DNA of 64,000 nucleotides from Pseudomonas sp. GD03858 (GTDB lineage Bacteria > Pseudomonadota > Gammaproteobacteria > Pseudomonadales > Pseudomonadaceae), in the NCBI RefSeq assembly GCF_029840925.1, contig NZ_JAOCDM010000005.1:38610-102609 (forward strand), in the 5' to 3' direction. Positions 17,573-27,337 of this stretch are shown here, piece after piece. How positions within the stretch are numbered: position 1 is the first letter of the stretch; each line of letters starts with the position of its first letter. The notes below the pieces were generated by a model. The model ran no database searches and was not told the DNA's origin. It saw only the letters and a list, made by a program, of their open reading frames with translations. A program made the position numbers and the translations under genes.

Positions 17573-17621
17573 TGCGGCGAATCCTGTTCAAGTGCCGCGC
17601 CATCGTGGCGCGGCGGTGATG

Positions 17622-18332
17622 CTAGAAGCGTTCGGTGGCGGCCAGATAGCGCCATTGACCCAGGGGCAGCTTGCCCATGGATACTCCGCCCAGGCGGATG
17701 CGGCGCATGCCCAGCACCTTGAGGCCGGCGGTCTCGCACAGTTGCTCGATGACGCCCGCTTGCGGGTTCTTCAGGACGATGCGCAGGTGCTGTTCGTTCT
17801 GCCAGCTGGCCTTGGCGCGCGGCAGCTCCACGCCCTTGCGCTCGACCCCGCGCGCCAGGCGCTCCAGCGACCCCGGCTTGGCTTCGCCGCTGACCTGGAC
17901 GATGTATTCCTGCTCCATGCGGCGCAGGTCGGCGTCGAGCTTGCGGGTTACCCGCCAGTCCTGGGTGAACAGTTGCAGGCCGCTGGCGCCGGGCAGCAGC
18001 GGGGCGACGCAGGCCTGCCGGGCGAAATGCCCGTGCAGCGGGCGCACCGTGTCACGCTGGGCGTCGCTGAGGCTGGCCATGGTCATGCCCGCCTGAGCGC
18101 TTGCCAGGTCCTGGCCGGCGAGCTGGTTGAGCAGCAAGGTGACCGGCTCGAGCGCTTCGGCGCGGGCGCCGGGCAGCAATTCGACCCGTTGCTCCATGAC
18201 CTTGAATTGCGGCTGCTCGACCACCGCGCCGTCGACTGTGACCCAGCCTCCCTCGATGTACAGCTCAGCCTCTCGGCGGGAGCAGCCAAGCTGTTCGATC
18301 AGGCGTTTGGACAGGCGGATGGGTTCGGACAT
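17622..18332 (-). CDS. RsuA-type pseudouridine synthase homologue lacking the catalytic Asp
   Basis: A 236-residue protein. An S4 RNA-binding domain (about residues 5-50, with CSRREAELYIEGGWVTVDG) precedes an RsuA/RluF-like catalytic fold. In active members the signature GRLDxxTxGL carries the catalytic Asp. Here the aligned segment (residues 111-119) is PLLPGASGL, with Leu113 at the Asp position. The rest of the fold, including KVLGMRRIRLGGVSMGKLPL, is well conserved. It may bind RNA without modifying it, or use another residue. Existing annotation would call it an rRNA pseudouridine synthase; activity is doubtful. The start at 18332 is chosen for the S4 domain. Confidence 0.82.
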   Translation of the reverse strand: MSEPIRLSKRLIEQLGCSRREAELYIEGGWVTVDGAVVEQPQFKVMEQRVELLPGARAEALEPVTLLLNQLAGQDLASAQAGMTMASLSDAQRDTVRPLHGHFARQACVAPLLPGASGLQLFTQDWRVTRKLDADLRRMEQEYIVQVSGEAKPGSLERLARGVERKGVELPRAKASWQNEQHLRIVLKNPQAGVIEQLCETAGLKVLGMRRIRLGGVSMGKLPLGQWRYLAATERF

Positions 18333-18405
18333 GGACAATGGATTCACGCGACGGGAAAAGCCGCCATTGTACCTGCCTGGGCAGGGTTGCGGCTGCAAAT
18401 CGCTG

Positions 18406-18888
18406 TCATTTGCGCCATTTCGGGGCAGACCAGGAGGTTGGATGCGCCAGCTTCATATGTAGCAGGGGATAGGGCTGGCCCAGGCCGTCGGTTTCCGAGC
18501 GGCCGACCACCTCGAAGCCCTCATGCAGGTAGAAGCCCAGCGCCTGGGGATTCTGCTCGTTGACGTCCAGTCGTTCGGCATTGAGCTCAGCCACGGCGTG
18601 GCGCAGCAGGCGTTGCCCGACACCTTGACCACGGCACTCGGGGTCGACGAACAGCAGATCGACGCGACCATTGGCCACACCTGCAAAGCCGAGGATGCGC
18701 CGCTTCCTGTTCATGCAGCAAACCAGCATCACCGCGTCCAGGTACTTGCGCAGCACGTGGTCGCGCAGCAGCAGCAGGTAGCCCTCGGGCAGGAAGTCGT
18801 GGGTGGCGCGCACCGAGGCTTCCCAGATCCGCACCAGTTCCGGGTAGTCGGCGTAACGCGGGGTGTGCAATGTCAGCGCTGCCTTCAT
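18406..18888 (-). CDS. GNAT-family N-acetyltransferase
   Basis: A 160-residue acetyltransferase. The acetyl-CoA pyrophosphate-binding motif is DPECRGQGVGQRLL, followed by NPQALGFYLHEGFEVVGRSE, the usual last GNAT block. It resembles YjaB/YiaC-type proteins; the substrate is unknown. The start is set by AGGAG upstream of MKAALTLHT. It lies downstream of rimO but behind rimO's terminator. Confidence 0.85.
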   Translation of the reverse strand: MKAALTLHTPRYADYPELVRIWEASVRATHDFLPEGYLLLLRDHVLRKYLDAVMLVCCMNRKRRILGFAGVANGRVDLLFVDPECRGQGVGQRLLRHAVAELNAERLDVNEQNPQALGFYLHEGFEVVGRSETDGLGQPYPLLHMKLAHPTSWSAPKWRK

Positions 18889-18936
18889 CCTGATCGGCTC
18901 CTGTGCATCGAATGGCCTCTGCACAACCATAGATGC

Positions 18937-18964
18937 AAAAAAATACCCCGCCAGTGGCGGGGTA
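18937..18964 (-). terminator. terminator after rimO
   Basis: TACCCCGCC pairs with GGCGGGGTA over an AGT loop. On the minus strand it is followed by a T run (the A run at 18937-18943). Confidence 0.85.
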
Positions 18965-18983
18965 TCGTGCGCTGCGTGGCGGC

Positions 18984-20315
18984 TCAGATGGGCTCGGCCC
19001 ACATGTCGTACTCATCGGCATCGACGATGCGGCAACGCACCTTGTCGCCCGGCTTGAAGCCGTGGTCGCCATCGATGAACACGCTGCCGTCGATTTCCGG
19101 TGCGTCGAAGAAGCTGCGGCCCACCGAGCCTTGCTCCTCGACTTCGTCGATCAACACTTCGATCTCCTTGCCGATGCGCTGTTGCAGGCGTGCGGCGCTG
19201 ATGGCCTGCTGATGGGCCATGAAGCGATCCCAGCGGTCCTGCTTGATGTCGTCGGGCACCTCTTCCAGGCCCAGGTCATTGGCCGGGGCGCCTTCGACCG
19301 GCGAATACTGGAAGCAGCCGACGCGGTCGAGCTGGGCTTCGGTCAGCCAGTCGAGCAGGTACTGGAAGTCTTCCTCGGTCTCGCCGGGGAAGCCGACGAT
19401 GAAGGTCGAACGGATCACCAGCTCCGGGCACTGCTCGCGCCAGTTCTTGATGCGCGCCAGGGTGCGGTCTTCGAAGGCCGGGCGCTTCATCGACTTGAGC
19501 ACCTTGGGGCTGGCGTGCTGGAACGGGATGTCCAGGTACGGCAGGATCTTGCCGGCGGCCATCAGCGGGATCACGTCATCGACGTTCGGGTATGGGTACA
19601 CGTAGTGCAGGCGCACCCAGGCGCCCAGGCTGCTCAGGGCCTCGCACAGCTCGAGCATGCGGGTCTTGACCGGGCGGCCGTTCCAGAAGTCGGTCTTGTA
19701 CTTGACGTCGACGCCGTAGGCGCTGGTGTCCTGGGAGATCACCAGGATCTCCTTGACGCCGGCCTTGACCAGGCGCTCGGCCTCGCTCAGCACTTCACCG
19801 ACCGGACGGCTGACCAGCTTGCCGCGCATCGACGGGATGATGCAGAAGCTGCAGCTGTGGTTGCAGCCTTCGGAAATCTTCAGGTAGGCGTAGTGGCGCG
19901 GGGTCAGCTTGACGCCTTGCGGTGGCACCAGGTCGATCAGCGGGTTGTGGTCCTGGCGTGGCGGCACCACTTCGTGCACGGCGTTGACCACCTGCTCGTA
20001 CTGCTGCGGGCCGGTGACCGACAGCACGCTCGGGTGCACGTCGCGGATGTTGCCTTCCTCGACACCCATGCAGCCGGTGACGATGACCTTGCCGTTTTCC
20101 TTGATCGCCTCGCCGATCACTTCCAGCGACTCGGCCTTGGCGCTGTCGATGAAGCCGCAGGTGTTGACCACCACCACGTCGGCGTCCTCGTAGGTGGGCA
20201 CGACTTCATAGCCCTCCATGCGCAGCTGGGTCAGGATGCGCTCGGAATCGACCAGGGCCTTGGGGCAACCCAGGGAAACGAAGCCGACCTTTGGGGTGGC
20301 GGGAGTGGTGGACAT
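18984..20315 (-). CDS. rimO: ribosomal protein uS12 methylthiotransferase
   Basis: A 443-residue radical-SAM enzyme that adds a methylthio group to the conserved Asp of ribosomal protein S12. The N-terminal UPF0004 domain begins [19 protein letters not shown] and holds the auxiliary cluster Cys residues (also VVNTCGFID and TGCMG). The radical-SAM triad is CNHSCSFC in [21 protein letters not shown]-terminal TRAM domain closes it. The start at [11 protein letters not shown] is preferred to longer readings. Confidence 0.95.
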   Translation of the reverse strand: MSTTPATPKVGFVSLGCPKALVDSERILTQLRMEGYEVVPTYEDADVVVVNTCGFIDSAKAESLEVIGEAIKENGKVIVTGCMGVEEGNIRDVHPSVLSVTGPQQYEQVVNAVHEVVPPRQDHNPLIDLVPPQGVKLTPRHYAYLKISEGCNHSCSFCIIPSMRGKLVSRPVGEVLSEAERLVKAGVKEILVISQDTSAYGVDVKYKTDFWNGRPVKTRMLELCEALSSLGAWVRLHYVYPYPNVDDVIPLMAAGKILPYLDIPFQHASPKVLKSMKRPAFEDRTLARIKNWREQCPELVIRSTFIVGFPGETEEDFQYLLDWLTEAQLDRVGCFQYSPVEGAPANDLGLEEVPDDIKQDRWDRFMAHQQAISAARLQQRIGKEIEVLIDEVEEQGSVGRSFFDAPEIDGSVFIDGDHGFKPGDKVRCRIVDADEYDMWAEPI

Positions 20316-20551
20316 GGCTAACCTCGGTATTGAATACAGGTCGCCCGACCGGTGACGGGGGCGATCCTGGTGGGCGCTTTCGGCGCCTCTGATCAAAAAG
20401 TGCGCAATTCTAGCGAGCGCAAGGACGCTTGACCAGCAGAAATACGACGAACGCTGCGCTATGCTGCGCGCCGTTGCGCCGGGGCATCCGGGATGGCCCG
20501 GCGCGGGTGGGAATTCAACCGGTCTAGATGACCGTCTGCGGGGAGAGGGCG

Positions 20552-22450
20552 ATGGTTCAGGCAAGCAGTCACGCCGAAGGCGGGCAGGGCGTGGCACGGC
20601 CGTTGGGCCTGCTGGTGGCGGCTGTTGGGGTGGTCTATGGCGATATCGGCACCAGCCCGCTGTACACCCTCAAGGAGGTCTTTACCGGCGGCTATGGCGT
20701 ACAGGTCAACCACGATGGCGTGCTGGGCATCCTGTCGTTGATCCTCTGGTCGCTGCTGTGGGTGGTGTCGTTCAAGTATGTGATGTTCATCCTGCGCGCC
20801 GACAACCAGGGCGAGGGCGGAACCATGGCCCTGACCGCACTGGCGCGGCGGGCCACGGCGCAGTACCCGCGGTTGCGCATGCTGATGGTCGGCTGCGGCT
20901 TGGTCGGCGCCTCGCTGTTCTACGGTGACAGCATGATCACCCCGGCGGTGTCGGTGCTGTCGGCGGTGGAGGGCATGGGCCTGGCGTTCGAGGGCATCGA
21001 CCATTGGGTAGTGCCTATTTCGCTGGTGGTGCTGGTGGCGCTGTTCCTGGTGCAGAAGCACGGCACGGAGAAGATCGGCAAGGCGTTCGGCCCGATCATG
21101 GTCGCCTGGTTCCTGGCCCTGGCGGCGCTCGGGGTGCATGGCATCTCGCAGAGCCCGGAGGTACTCAAGGCCTTCAATCCGGGGTGGGCGCTGAACTTCT
21201 TCATCGTTCATCCGGGGATGGGCGTGGCCATTCTTGGTGCCGTGGTGCTGGCGCTGACCGGCGCCGAGGCCCTGTACGCCGACATGGGCCACTTCGGCCG
21301 CAAGCCCATCGCTCGCGCCTGGTTCGCCCTGGTGCTGCCGGCGCTGGTGCTCAACTACTTCGGCCAGGGGGCGATGCTGTTGCAGAACCCGGAGGCGGCG
21401 CGCAACCCGTTCTACCTGCTGGCGCCGTCCTGGGCGCTGCTGCCGCTGGTCGGCCTGGCCACCATGGCCACGGTGATCGCTTCGCAGGCGGTGATCTCGG
21501 GTGCCTTCTCCCTGACCCGCCAGGCCATCCAGCTGGGCTACGTGCCGCGCATGCAGATTCAGCACACCTCCAGCGACGAGCAGGGACAGATCTACATCGG
21601 CGCGGTCAACTGGACGCTGATGGTCGGCGTGGTGCTGCTGGTGATCGGCTTCGAGTCGTCCGGCGCCCTGGCCGCGGCCTACGGCGTGGCGGTGACCGGC
21701 ACCATGCTGATGACCACCATCCTGGTCTCGGCGGTCATGCTGCTGCTGTGGAAGTGGCCACCGGTGCTGGCGGTGCCGCTGCTGGTGGGCTTCCTGTTCG
21801 TCGATGGGCTGTTCTTCGCCGCCAACGTGCCGAAGATCGCCCAGGGTGGCGCCTTCCCGGTGCTGGCGGGGATCGTGTTGTTCGTGCTGATGAGTACCTG
21901 GAAGCGCGGCAAGCAGATCCTGGTCGATCGCATCGACGAGGGCGCGCTGCCGCTGCCGGTGTTCATCGGCAGCATCCGCGTGCAGCCGCCGCACCGGGTC
22001 GAAGGCACCGCCGTATTCCTGACGGCGCGTCCCGATGCGGTGCCCCATGCGCTGCTGCACAACATGCTGCATAACCAGGTGCTGCACAGCCAGGTCGTGT
22101 TGTTGACGGTGGTCAGCGAGGATCGGCCACGGGTACCCGAGGCCGAGCGTTTCGAGGTGGAAGCGTATGGCGACGGGTTCTTCCGGGTGCTGCTGCACTT
22201 TGGCTTCATGGATGAGCCGGACGTACCGGCGGCGCTGAAGCTGTGCCATCTGGACGGCCTGGACTTCAGCCCCATGCGCACCACCTACTTCCTCAGCCGG
22301 GAGACGGTGATCGCTTCGCGCCTGGAAGGGATGTCGCGCTGGCGGGGGAATCTGTTCGCGTTCCTGCTGAAGAACGCCAACGGCAACCTGCGGTTCTTCA
22401 ACCTGCCGCTCAATCGGGTGATCGAGTTGGGGACGCAGGTCGAGATCTGA
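20552..22450 (+). CDS. kup: low-affinity potassium uptake protein Kup
   Basis: A 632-residue K+:H+ symporter of the inner membrane. About twelve transmembrane helices fill residues 15-430, starting with the KUP hallmark [39 protein letters not shown] and [14 protein letters not shown] follow. A hydrophilic C-terminal domain ends it. GGGGAGAGGG precedes the ATG. It is convergent with the virJ-like gene across a REP pair. Confidence 0.95.
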   Translation: MVQASSHAEGGQGVARPLGLLVAAVGVVYGDIGTSPLYTLKEVFTGGYGVQVNHDGVLGILSLILWSLLWVVSFKYVMFILRADNQGEGGTMALTALARRATAQYPRLRMLMVGCGLVGASLFYGDSMITPAVSVLSAVEGMGLAFEGIDHWVVPISLVVLVALFLVQKHGTEKIGKAFGPIMVAWFLALAALGVHGISQSPEVLKAFNPGWALNFFIVHPGMGVAILGAVVLALTGAEALYADMGHFGRKPIARAWFALVLPALVLNYFGQGAMLLQNPEAARNPFYLLAPSWALLPLVGLATMATVIASQAVISGAFSLTRQAIQLGYVPRMQIQHTSSDEQGQIYIGAVNWTLMVGVVLLVIGFESSGALAAAYGVAVTGTMLMTTILVSAVMLLLWKWPPVLAVPLLVGFLFVDGLFFAANVPKIAQGGAFPVLAGIVLFVLMSTWKRGKQILVDRIDEGALPLPVFIGSIRVQPPHRVEGTAVFLTARPDAVPHALLHNMLHNQVLHSQVVLLTVVSEDRPRVPEAERFEVEAYGDGFFRVLLHFGFMDEPDVPAALKLCHLDGLDFSPMRTTYFLSRETVIASRLEGMSRWRGNLFAFLLKNANGNLRFFNLPLNRVIELGTQVEI

Positions 22451-22459
22451 GGGCGAAAG

Positions 22460-22527
22460 CATCGCGGGGCAAGCCCGCTCCCACAAGGCCTATGTAATCC
22501 TCGTGGGAGCGGGCTTGCCCCGCGATG
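22460..22527. repeat. REP inverted pair between kup and virJ-like gene
   Basis: Two perfect 25-base inverted arms (CATCGCGGGGCAAGCCCGCT... and its reverse complement) flank an 18-base spacer. The same arm sequence recurs at 38.9 kb. Placed between convergent genes it may also act as a bidirectional transcription end. Confidence 0.88.
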
Positions 22528-22550
22528 GGCCGCACAGTGATCGGTTTACA

Positions 22551-23843
22551 TCATTTCTCAGCGACGTTGGCCTTTCCCTGGCGGGTCTCGATCTCGCCGA
22601 TCAGGCGCTTGGCCAGGGCCGGGTAGTTTTCGTCGAAGTGATGACCGCCGGGCAGCTTCATGCGCTCGCCCACAGCCGTCTTGTCGGTGCAGCCGCTTTC
22701 GTCGGTCTCTTCCACACCGTAGATGCACACCACCTTCGCCGCCGGCAGCCTGGCCATTTCCGGACCGGTCGGCGCCTCCTGGCCTTCCTTGCCCAGCCAG
22801 CCCTCCACCTCGATCTCGAAGCTGCCGCTGCGGGCGAAGGCCAGCAGGATCACCGCATCGATACGTTTCTGGTCTTCGGCGGGCAGGCGGTTGTAGATGG
22901 CGGGCAGCACGTCGGCGCCGAACGAGTAGCCGGTCAGCACGAAGCGCTTGGTGCCCCATTTCTGACGATAGTGCTGCATCAGCTCGGACAGGTCGGCGGC
23001 GCTCTGTTCCGGGGTCTTGTGCTGCCAGTAGTAGCGCAGGGTATCGATGCCGACCACAGGGTAGCCGAGCTTGGCCATTTCGCCGGCGACATCGCGGTCC
23101 AGGTCACGCCAGCCGCCATCGCCGGACAGGAACAGGGTCACGGTGTCTGTGGTCTGGCCGGCCGGCACCTCCACCACGGGAATGGACAGGGCGTTGCCGT
23201 CCTGGCCTACCAGGGCCTGGGTCAGCTGGGCCTTGAGCACCTGGGGCAGATGGATATCGTAGTCGGCGATGCTGGTCTCGGCGTTGGCCTGGTCGCGCAC
23301 GAAGGCGGCGCTGGCGTCATCCGGGTTGTCGTTCCAGGCGACGTTCCAGTGGCCATGGGCGGCGGCCTTGGGCAAGGCGGCCTGGCAGCCCGGCTGTTCG
23401 AGGGCAAAATCCACGGAGATGGCGCGGGCCTTGTCGTCGTTCTGGGTGGCGAGCCAGCGCCAGGCCTGGCTGGCGCCTGGGCCGATGCCGGCGACCAGGG
23501 TCGGTTTGTCCGCCAGCTGTGTGAAGGCCTGGTCCAGCGCCGCCTGCTGCTTGGCGCAATCGGCGGGCGGCAGGATGACCTGCACCAACTGGGCCTCGCC
23601 GGCCTGGCTCAGGTCGAGCAGCTGCTTGTCGGACAAGGCCTGGTCCTGCGGCACACCAATGGCCACCCGGGCCTTGGCATGCACGCCGGGCGTGGCGCGG
23701 GTCAGGCTGCTGCCATCGCTCAGGGTCAGATGCTCCAGGCGGGCTTCGGGGGCCGGGCGGGTCCACAGCCAGAAGGCGCTGCCACCGGCCAGCGCGGCCA
23801 GCAACAGGGGAATCATTACGTACAGCCAATAGCGTCGGATCAT
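22551..23843 (-). CDS. VirJ/AcvB-like periplasmic hydrolase (probable aminoacyl-phosphatidylglycerol hydrolase)
   Basis: A 430-residue protein with an N-terminal membrane anchor (about residues 8-27) and a large periplasmic alpha/beta-hydrolase part. Visible are the nucleophile elbow GYSFG (residues 305-309) and the late LPGGHHFDENY with a candidate catalytic His. P. aeruginosa PA0919, next to its MprF-type synthase, hydrolyses alanyl-phosphatidylglycerol; this gene sits in the same place relative to mprF. The start ATG overlaps the mprF stop (TGATG), so the two are translationally coupled. VirJ/AcvB relatives in Agrobacterium affect virulence. Confidence 0.85.
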   Translation of the reverse strand: MIRRYWLYVMIPLLLAALAGGSAFWLWTRPAPEARLEHLTLSDGSSLTRATPGVHAKARVAIGVPQDQALSDKQLLDLSQAGEAQLVQVILPPADCAKQQAALDQAFTQLADKPTLVAGIGPGASQAWRWLATQNDDKARAISVDFALEQPGCQAALPKAAAHGHWNVAWNDNPDDASAAFVRDQANAETSIADYDIHLPQVLKAQLTQALVGQDGNALSIPVVEVPAGQTTDTVTLFLSGDGGWRDLDRDVAGEMAKLGYPVVGIDTLRYYWQHKTPEQSAADLSELMQHYRQKWGTKRFVLTGYSFGADVLPAIYNRLPAEDQKRIDAVILLAFARSGSFEIEVEGWLGKEGQEAPTGPEMARLPAAKVVCIYGVEETDESGCTDKTAVGERMKLPGGHHFDENYPALAKRLIGEIETRQGKANVAEK

Positions 23844-26485
23844 CAACGTTTCACCAATCCAGTCAGGCCGCCGGCGATCAGGGCGGCAGTGTCAGCCAGT
23901 GCCACCAGCGGGTCGAGCCCGGCCGGCACGGCCATGTAGCGAGGTTCCCAGCCCGGTTGGAACTTGTCCTTGAAGCGCCGCAGGCCCTGGAAGTTGTAGA
24001 GCTGCTCGCCACGCTGGAACACCATCGAGCCCAGGCGTTGGGTCAAGGGCGCACCACGGCGCGGTTGCAGGCCGGAAAGGGGCACCATGCCCAGGCTGAA
24101 GCGGCCATAGTCGTGGCTCTTATAGTGAAGGATCAGGCCGATCATCATGAATTCCATGGTCAGCTTCGGCGCCTCGGGGTGGGCGCGCATCAGGTCGAGG
24201 CTGGCCAGTTCGTTGCTGTGGGTCTCCAGCAGGTTGGCAAACGCCACCGGTCGACCCTGGAAACGAATCAGCGCGATACGAAAGTGCTGCAGGTACTCGG
24301 GGCTGAAGCGGCCGAGGGAGAAGCCTTTTTCGCGCACGTTCTTGCCGGTGAGCCAGGCGTCGGAAATTTCCTTGAGCTCGGCCAGGGGCGCGTGACCGGG
24401 CTCGTGGATTTCCAGGGCCAGACCGTCGCGGCCGCCTCGGTTCCAGGTGTAGCGCAGGTCCTTCATCTCCTTGCCCTTGGCCTCGATGTCGAACTGACGC
24501 AGGTCGACCCGGGCCTCTTCGCCCAGCTTGATCGCGGTCAGGCCGATGTCCATGTAGAACGGCAGGTTCTCCGCGCGCACCTGGTAGAACACCGGGCGGG
24601 CATGATGCAGGTCGCACAGGTCGCGGAACTGCCAGATCATCTCGGCACGTTCCTGGGCCGGGCCGATCGGATCGTACAGTGCCACCAGGCTGCGACCGCG
24701 ACGGGCGTACATCAGGAAGGCGTTGTTGTTGGGGTGGAACAGCAGCGCCTTGTCACCGGTCAGGGCCAGGCCGCCGTCGGGCTGGTCCGAGGCCAGCAGG
24801 ATCTGGTTGGCGCGCTGCAGTTCTTCTTCGTTGGGCAGGTGGATCACCGGGCGGGCGGTGCGCAGCAGCCAGGTCAGGGCAACCACCACCAGCAGCACGG
24901 CGCTGCCCAGCGCTGCGCGCAGGCCGCGCGGGGCGTCGGCGTCCAGGGTGAATTGCCACCACAGCTTGTGGGTGTAGGGAACGTCCTGGTAGGCGAACAG
25001 CAGCAGCCATACCGAGGCACCGACCACGCAGGCGCTAGCCGCCAGGTACACCGGCGAGAAGGGCAGCTCGAGCAGTCGGCTGGGGCGGTAGAACGAACGA
25101 CGGAACAAGGCGAGCAGGGCGGCGGTGAAGCACATCAGCGTCGCTTCTTCCCAGTCGAAGCCCTTGAGCAGCGACAGCACGGCGCCCACCAGCAGCAACA
25201 CGGTGGTCAGCAGCCAGGCAGCCGACAGGCGTCGACGCAGGCCCTGTGCAAGCAGCAGGCACAGCACGCCGATCAGGCTGGCGCCGAAGTGCGAGGCATC
25301 GATCAGCCGGTGGGGAATCAGAAAGCCCATGTGCTCCAGACGGCCGTCAATCTCGGGGGTGGCGCCTGAGAACAGCAGCACCACGCCAGACAGGAACACC
25401 AGGATCGCCAGTACCGGCGCCGCCAGGCCGGAGGCCGCGCGGATGGCCTGCTGGGCGACCAGCAGCCGGCGTGCCTCGTTGGCCAGCAGCAGCACGCAGG
25501 CCACCAGCAGAGGCAGCACCACGTAGATCAGGCGGTACAGCAGCAGCGCGGCGGCCAGTGGCGCCGCCCCCAGCTGGTTGGCGAACGCGGCCAGCAAGAT
25601 GGCTTCGAACACGCCTACGCCGCCCGGTACGTGGCTGAGCACACCAGCCGCCAGGGCCAGCAGATAGACGAGCACGAAGGCGCCGAAGGGCGGGGCTTCA
25701 GGCAACAGCAGGTAGAGCACGGTGGCGGCCGCGGCCACATCCAGCGCGGTGATCAGCAGTTGCAGTGCGCTCAGGCGGGCGCCCGGCAGGCGCAGGGTAC
25801 GACGACCGAACTGCACGAACAGGTTGTCGGCCAGCGGTTGTTCCGGCAGGCGCCGGCGGTAGAGACCAAGCACCAGGGCCGCTGCCGCGACCAATACCGC
25901 CACCGCGATCGTGCCCAGCAGTGGGGCGGGCAGGCGCAGCGCGGCTGCGGCCGCCGGCAGATCGCTCAGCGTGGCGATTGCTGCCAATGGGGGCAGCGCG
26001 CATCCCAGCGAAAGGCTGGCGAACACGGTCATTCGCGCCACCTCCACGGCCCCGAGCCCCTGGCGGGCATATAGGCGATAGCGTACCGAGCCGCCCGACA
26101 GCATCGACAGGCCGATGGCATTGCCGATGGCGAACGCGCTGAAACCGCCCAGCACCAGGGTGCGTGGCGGGAGCTTAACCGCGGCGTAGCGACTGGCCGA
26201 CCATTCGTAGCCGAGCAGGATCACGAAGCCGACCACGGTGGCCAGCAGCGCGCCGAGCAATGCTTGGGTCGGCACGCTGAGCATGGCATCGTGCAGTGCG
26301 TAGATGTCCAGCTCGCTCAACAGGTGCCGGCAGGCGATCAGGCCCATGGCGAACAGCAGCAGGGTCAGGGCCAGGCCAAGTGGTTGGCGGTATTTGCTCA
26401 GGCGTTCCAGCCAGGGCAGGCGTTGTGCCGCCGCGGGCAAGGCCGTGGTCAGCGGTGCCTGGGTTTCGGGAGTGGGGGCGGTCAT
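23843..26485 (-). CDS. mprF: MprF aminoacyl-phosphatidylglycerol synthase/flippase
   Basis: An 880-residue bifunctional membrane protein. The N-terminal two thirds carries about fourteen hydrophobic helices (flippase part). The C-terminal ~330 residues are the DUF2156 synthase domain, which transfers an amino acid from tRNA to phosphatidylglycerol; GDKALLFHPNNNAFLMYARR and FSLGMVPLSGLQPRR are conserved there. Modified lipids lower the negative surface charge and protect against cationic peptides. In Pseudomonas the amino acid is usually alanine; the sequence alone does not fix Ala versus Lys. Coupled to the downstream hydrolase. Confidence 0.93.
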   Translation of the reverse strand: MTAPTPETQAPLTTALPAAAQRLPWLERLSKYRQPLGLALTLLLFAMGLIACRHLLSELDIYALHDAMLSVPTQALLGALLATVVGFVILLGYEWSASRYAAVKLPPRTLVLGGFSAFAIGNAIGLSMLSGGSVRYRLYARQGLGAVEVARMTVFASLSLGCALPPLAAIATLSDLPAAAAALRLPAPLLGTIAVAVLVAAAALVLGLYRRRLPEQPLADNLFVQFGRRTLRLPGARLSALQLLITALDVAAAATVLYLLLPEAPPFGAFVLVYLLALAAGVLSHVPGGVGVFEAILLAAFANQLGAAPLAAALLLYRLIYVVLPLLVACVLLLANEARRLLVAQQAIRAASGLAAPVLAILVFLSGVVLLFSGATPEIDGRLEHMGFLIPHRLIDASHFGASLIGVLCLLLAQGLRRRLSAAWLLTTVLLLVGAVLSLLKGFDWEEATLMCFTAALLALFRRSFYRPSRLLELPFSPVYLAASACVVGASVWLLLFAYQDVPYTHKLWWQFTLDADAPRGLRAALGSAVLLVVVALTWLLRTARPVIHLPNEEELQRANQILLASDQPDGGLALTGDKALLFHPNNNAFLMYARRGRSLVALYDPIGPAQERAEMIWQFRDLCDLHHARPVFYQVRAENLPFYMDIGLTAIKLGEEARVDLRQFDIEAKGKEMKDLRYTWNRGGRDGLALEIHEPGHAPLAELKEISDAWLTGKNVREKGFSLGRFSPEYLQHFRIALIRFQGRPVAFANLLETHSNELASLDLMRAHPEAPKLTMEFMMIGLILHYKSHDYGRFSLGMVPLSGLQPRRGAPLTQRLGSMVFQRGEQLYNFQGLRRFKDKFQPGWEPRYMAVPAGLDPLVALADTAALIAGGLTGLVKR

Positions 26486-26800
26486 GGGGTGCCTCGTGCG
26501 ATCAGCGCGAGGCAGGAGCGGGCTACGGCCAAGTGGAAATCCCTTTGGAAAAACGTGTCCAGATATTACTCCGGGCCGGGTGGTTTATCTGTTTCAGGAT
26601 AGTTAAAGATAGTTCATCCAGCTCGGGTGGCAGCGGTTCGAAGCCCCGATGAACTGTGGGAGCTGAACAAGGCAGTTGTTCCCGCAGGCGTTGTGGCAGC
26701 TTGAGAAAGCTGTATGCGATTACCAGCGAAGCGGGCGGCAGGTATTGTTGGTGATCAGGCGCAACGGAGGGGGATAAAACGCGGAGGCGGAATGCAACAA
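26486..26800. other. gap between mprF and initiator tRNA terminator
   Basis: About 315 bases. It includes the mprF promoter region on the minus strand. No further gene, repeat or RNA is evident. Confidence 0.4.
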
Positions 26801-26829
26801 GCCCCGCGTTATCTTTCGATAAGCGGGGC
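26801..26829 (-). terminator. terminator after first tRNA-fMet
   Basis: GCCCCGC pairs with GCGGGGC around an AT-rich loop. On the minus strand only a weak T-rich tail follows (TTGTTGCATT). Confidence 0.55.
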
Positions 26830-26844
26830 CTGTCCTGACGAATA

Positions 26845-26921
<77 letters not shown>

Positions 26922-27014
26922 TCAGTGGTGCGCATTCTACGGATATGCGCTTGGGTGTCAAGCGTTAATCTTTGATTTCTCGCGTTTTTTTTTCATGAAG
27001 CAAATTTTAGACAA

Positions 27015-27043
27015 TAAAAAAGGCCACTGTCGAAACAGTGGCC
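27015..27043 (-). terminator. terminator after second tRNA-fMet
   Basis: GGCCACTGT pairs with ACAGTGGCC. On the minus strand it is followed by six Ts. It separates the two initiator tRNA genes. Confidence 0.85.
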
Positions 27044-27055
27044 TCTTCTTGAATC

Positions 27056-27132
<77 letters not shown>

Positions 27133-27306
27133 CCTGTGAGATCGAATTCTACGGAATTACTTCCGGGTGTCAAGCAATAATTCAAAAAAATCCTTTTTTG
27201 TTCAAACCCTTAGCGGCTGTAATCGTGTCGCGGCTCAGGTACGACGGGGGTTGCAGGGCGATTATCGTGCCCGGGGTGTCCCGTTGTCGGGGGCATGGAG
27301 TAGTAT

Positions 27307-27322
27307 CTGTATGAATTTACAG
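27307..27322 (+). promoter_or_regulatory. LexA operator (SOS box) of dinB
   Basis: CTGTATGAATTTACAG fits the CTG-N10-CAG gamma-proteobacterial LexA consensus with the CTGT/ACAG arms exact. It ends 15 bases before the dinB start. Confidence 0.88.
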
Positions 27323-27337
27323 TACTGGCTGTCGTCC

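Noticed and set aside
20459..22486. Long minus-strand frame opposite kup, rich in His/Arg/Gln
   Set aside because: The composition is typical of antisense translation of a hydrophobic membrane protein gene.
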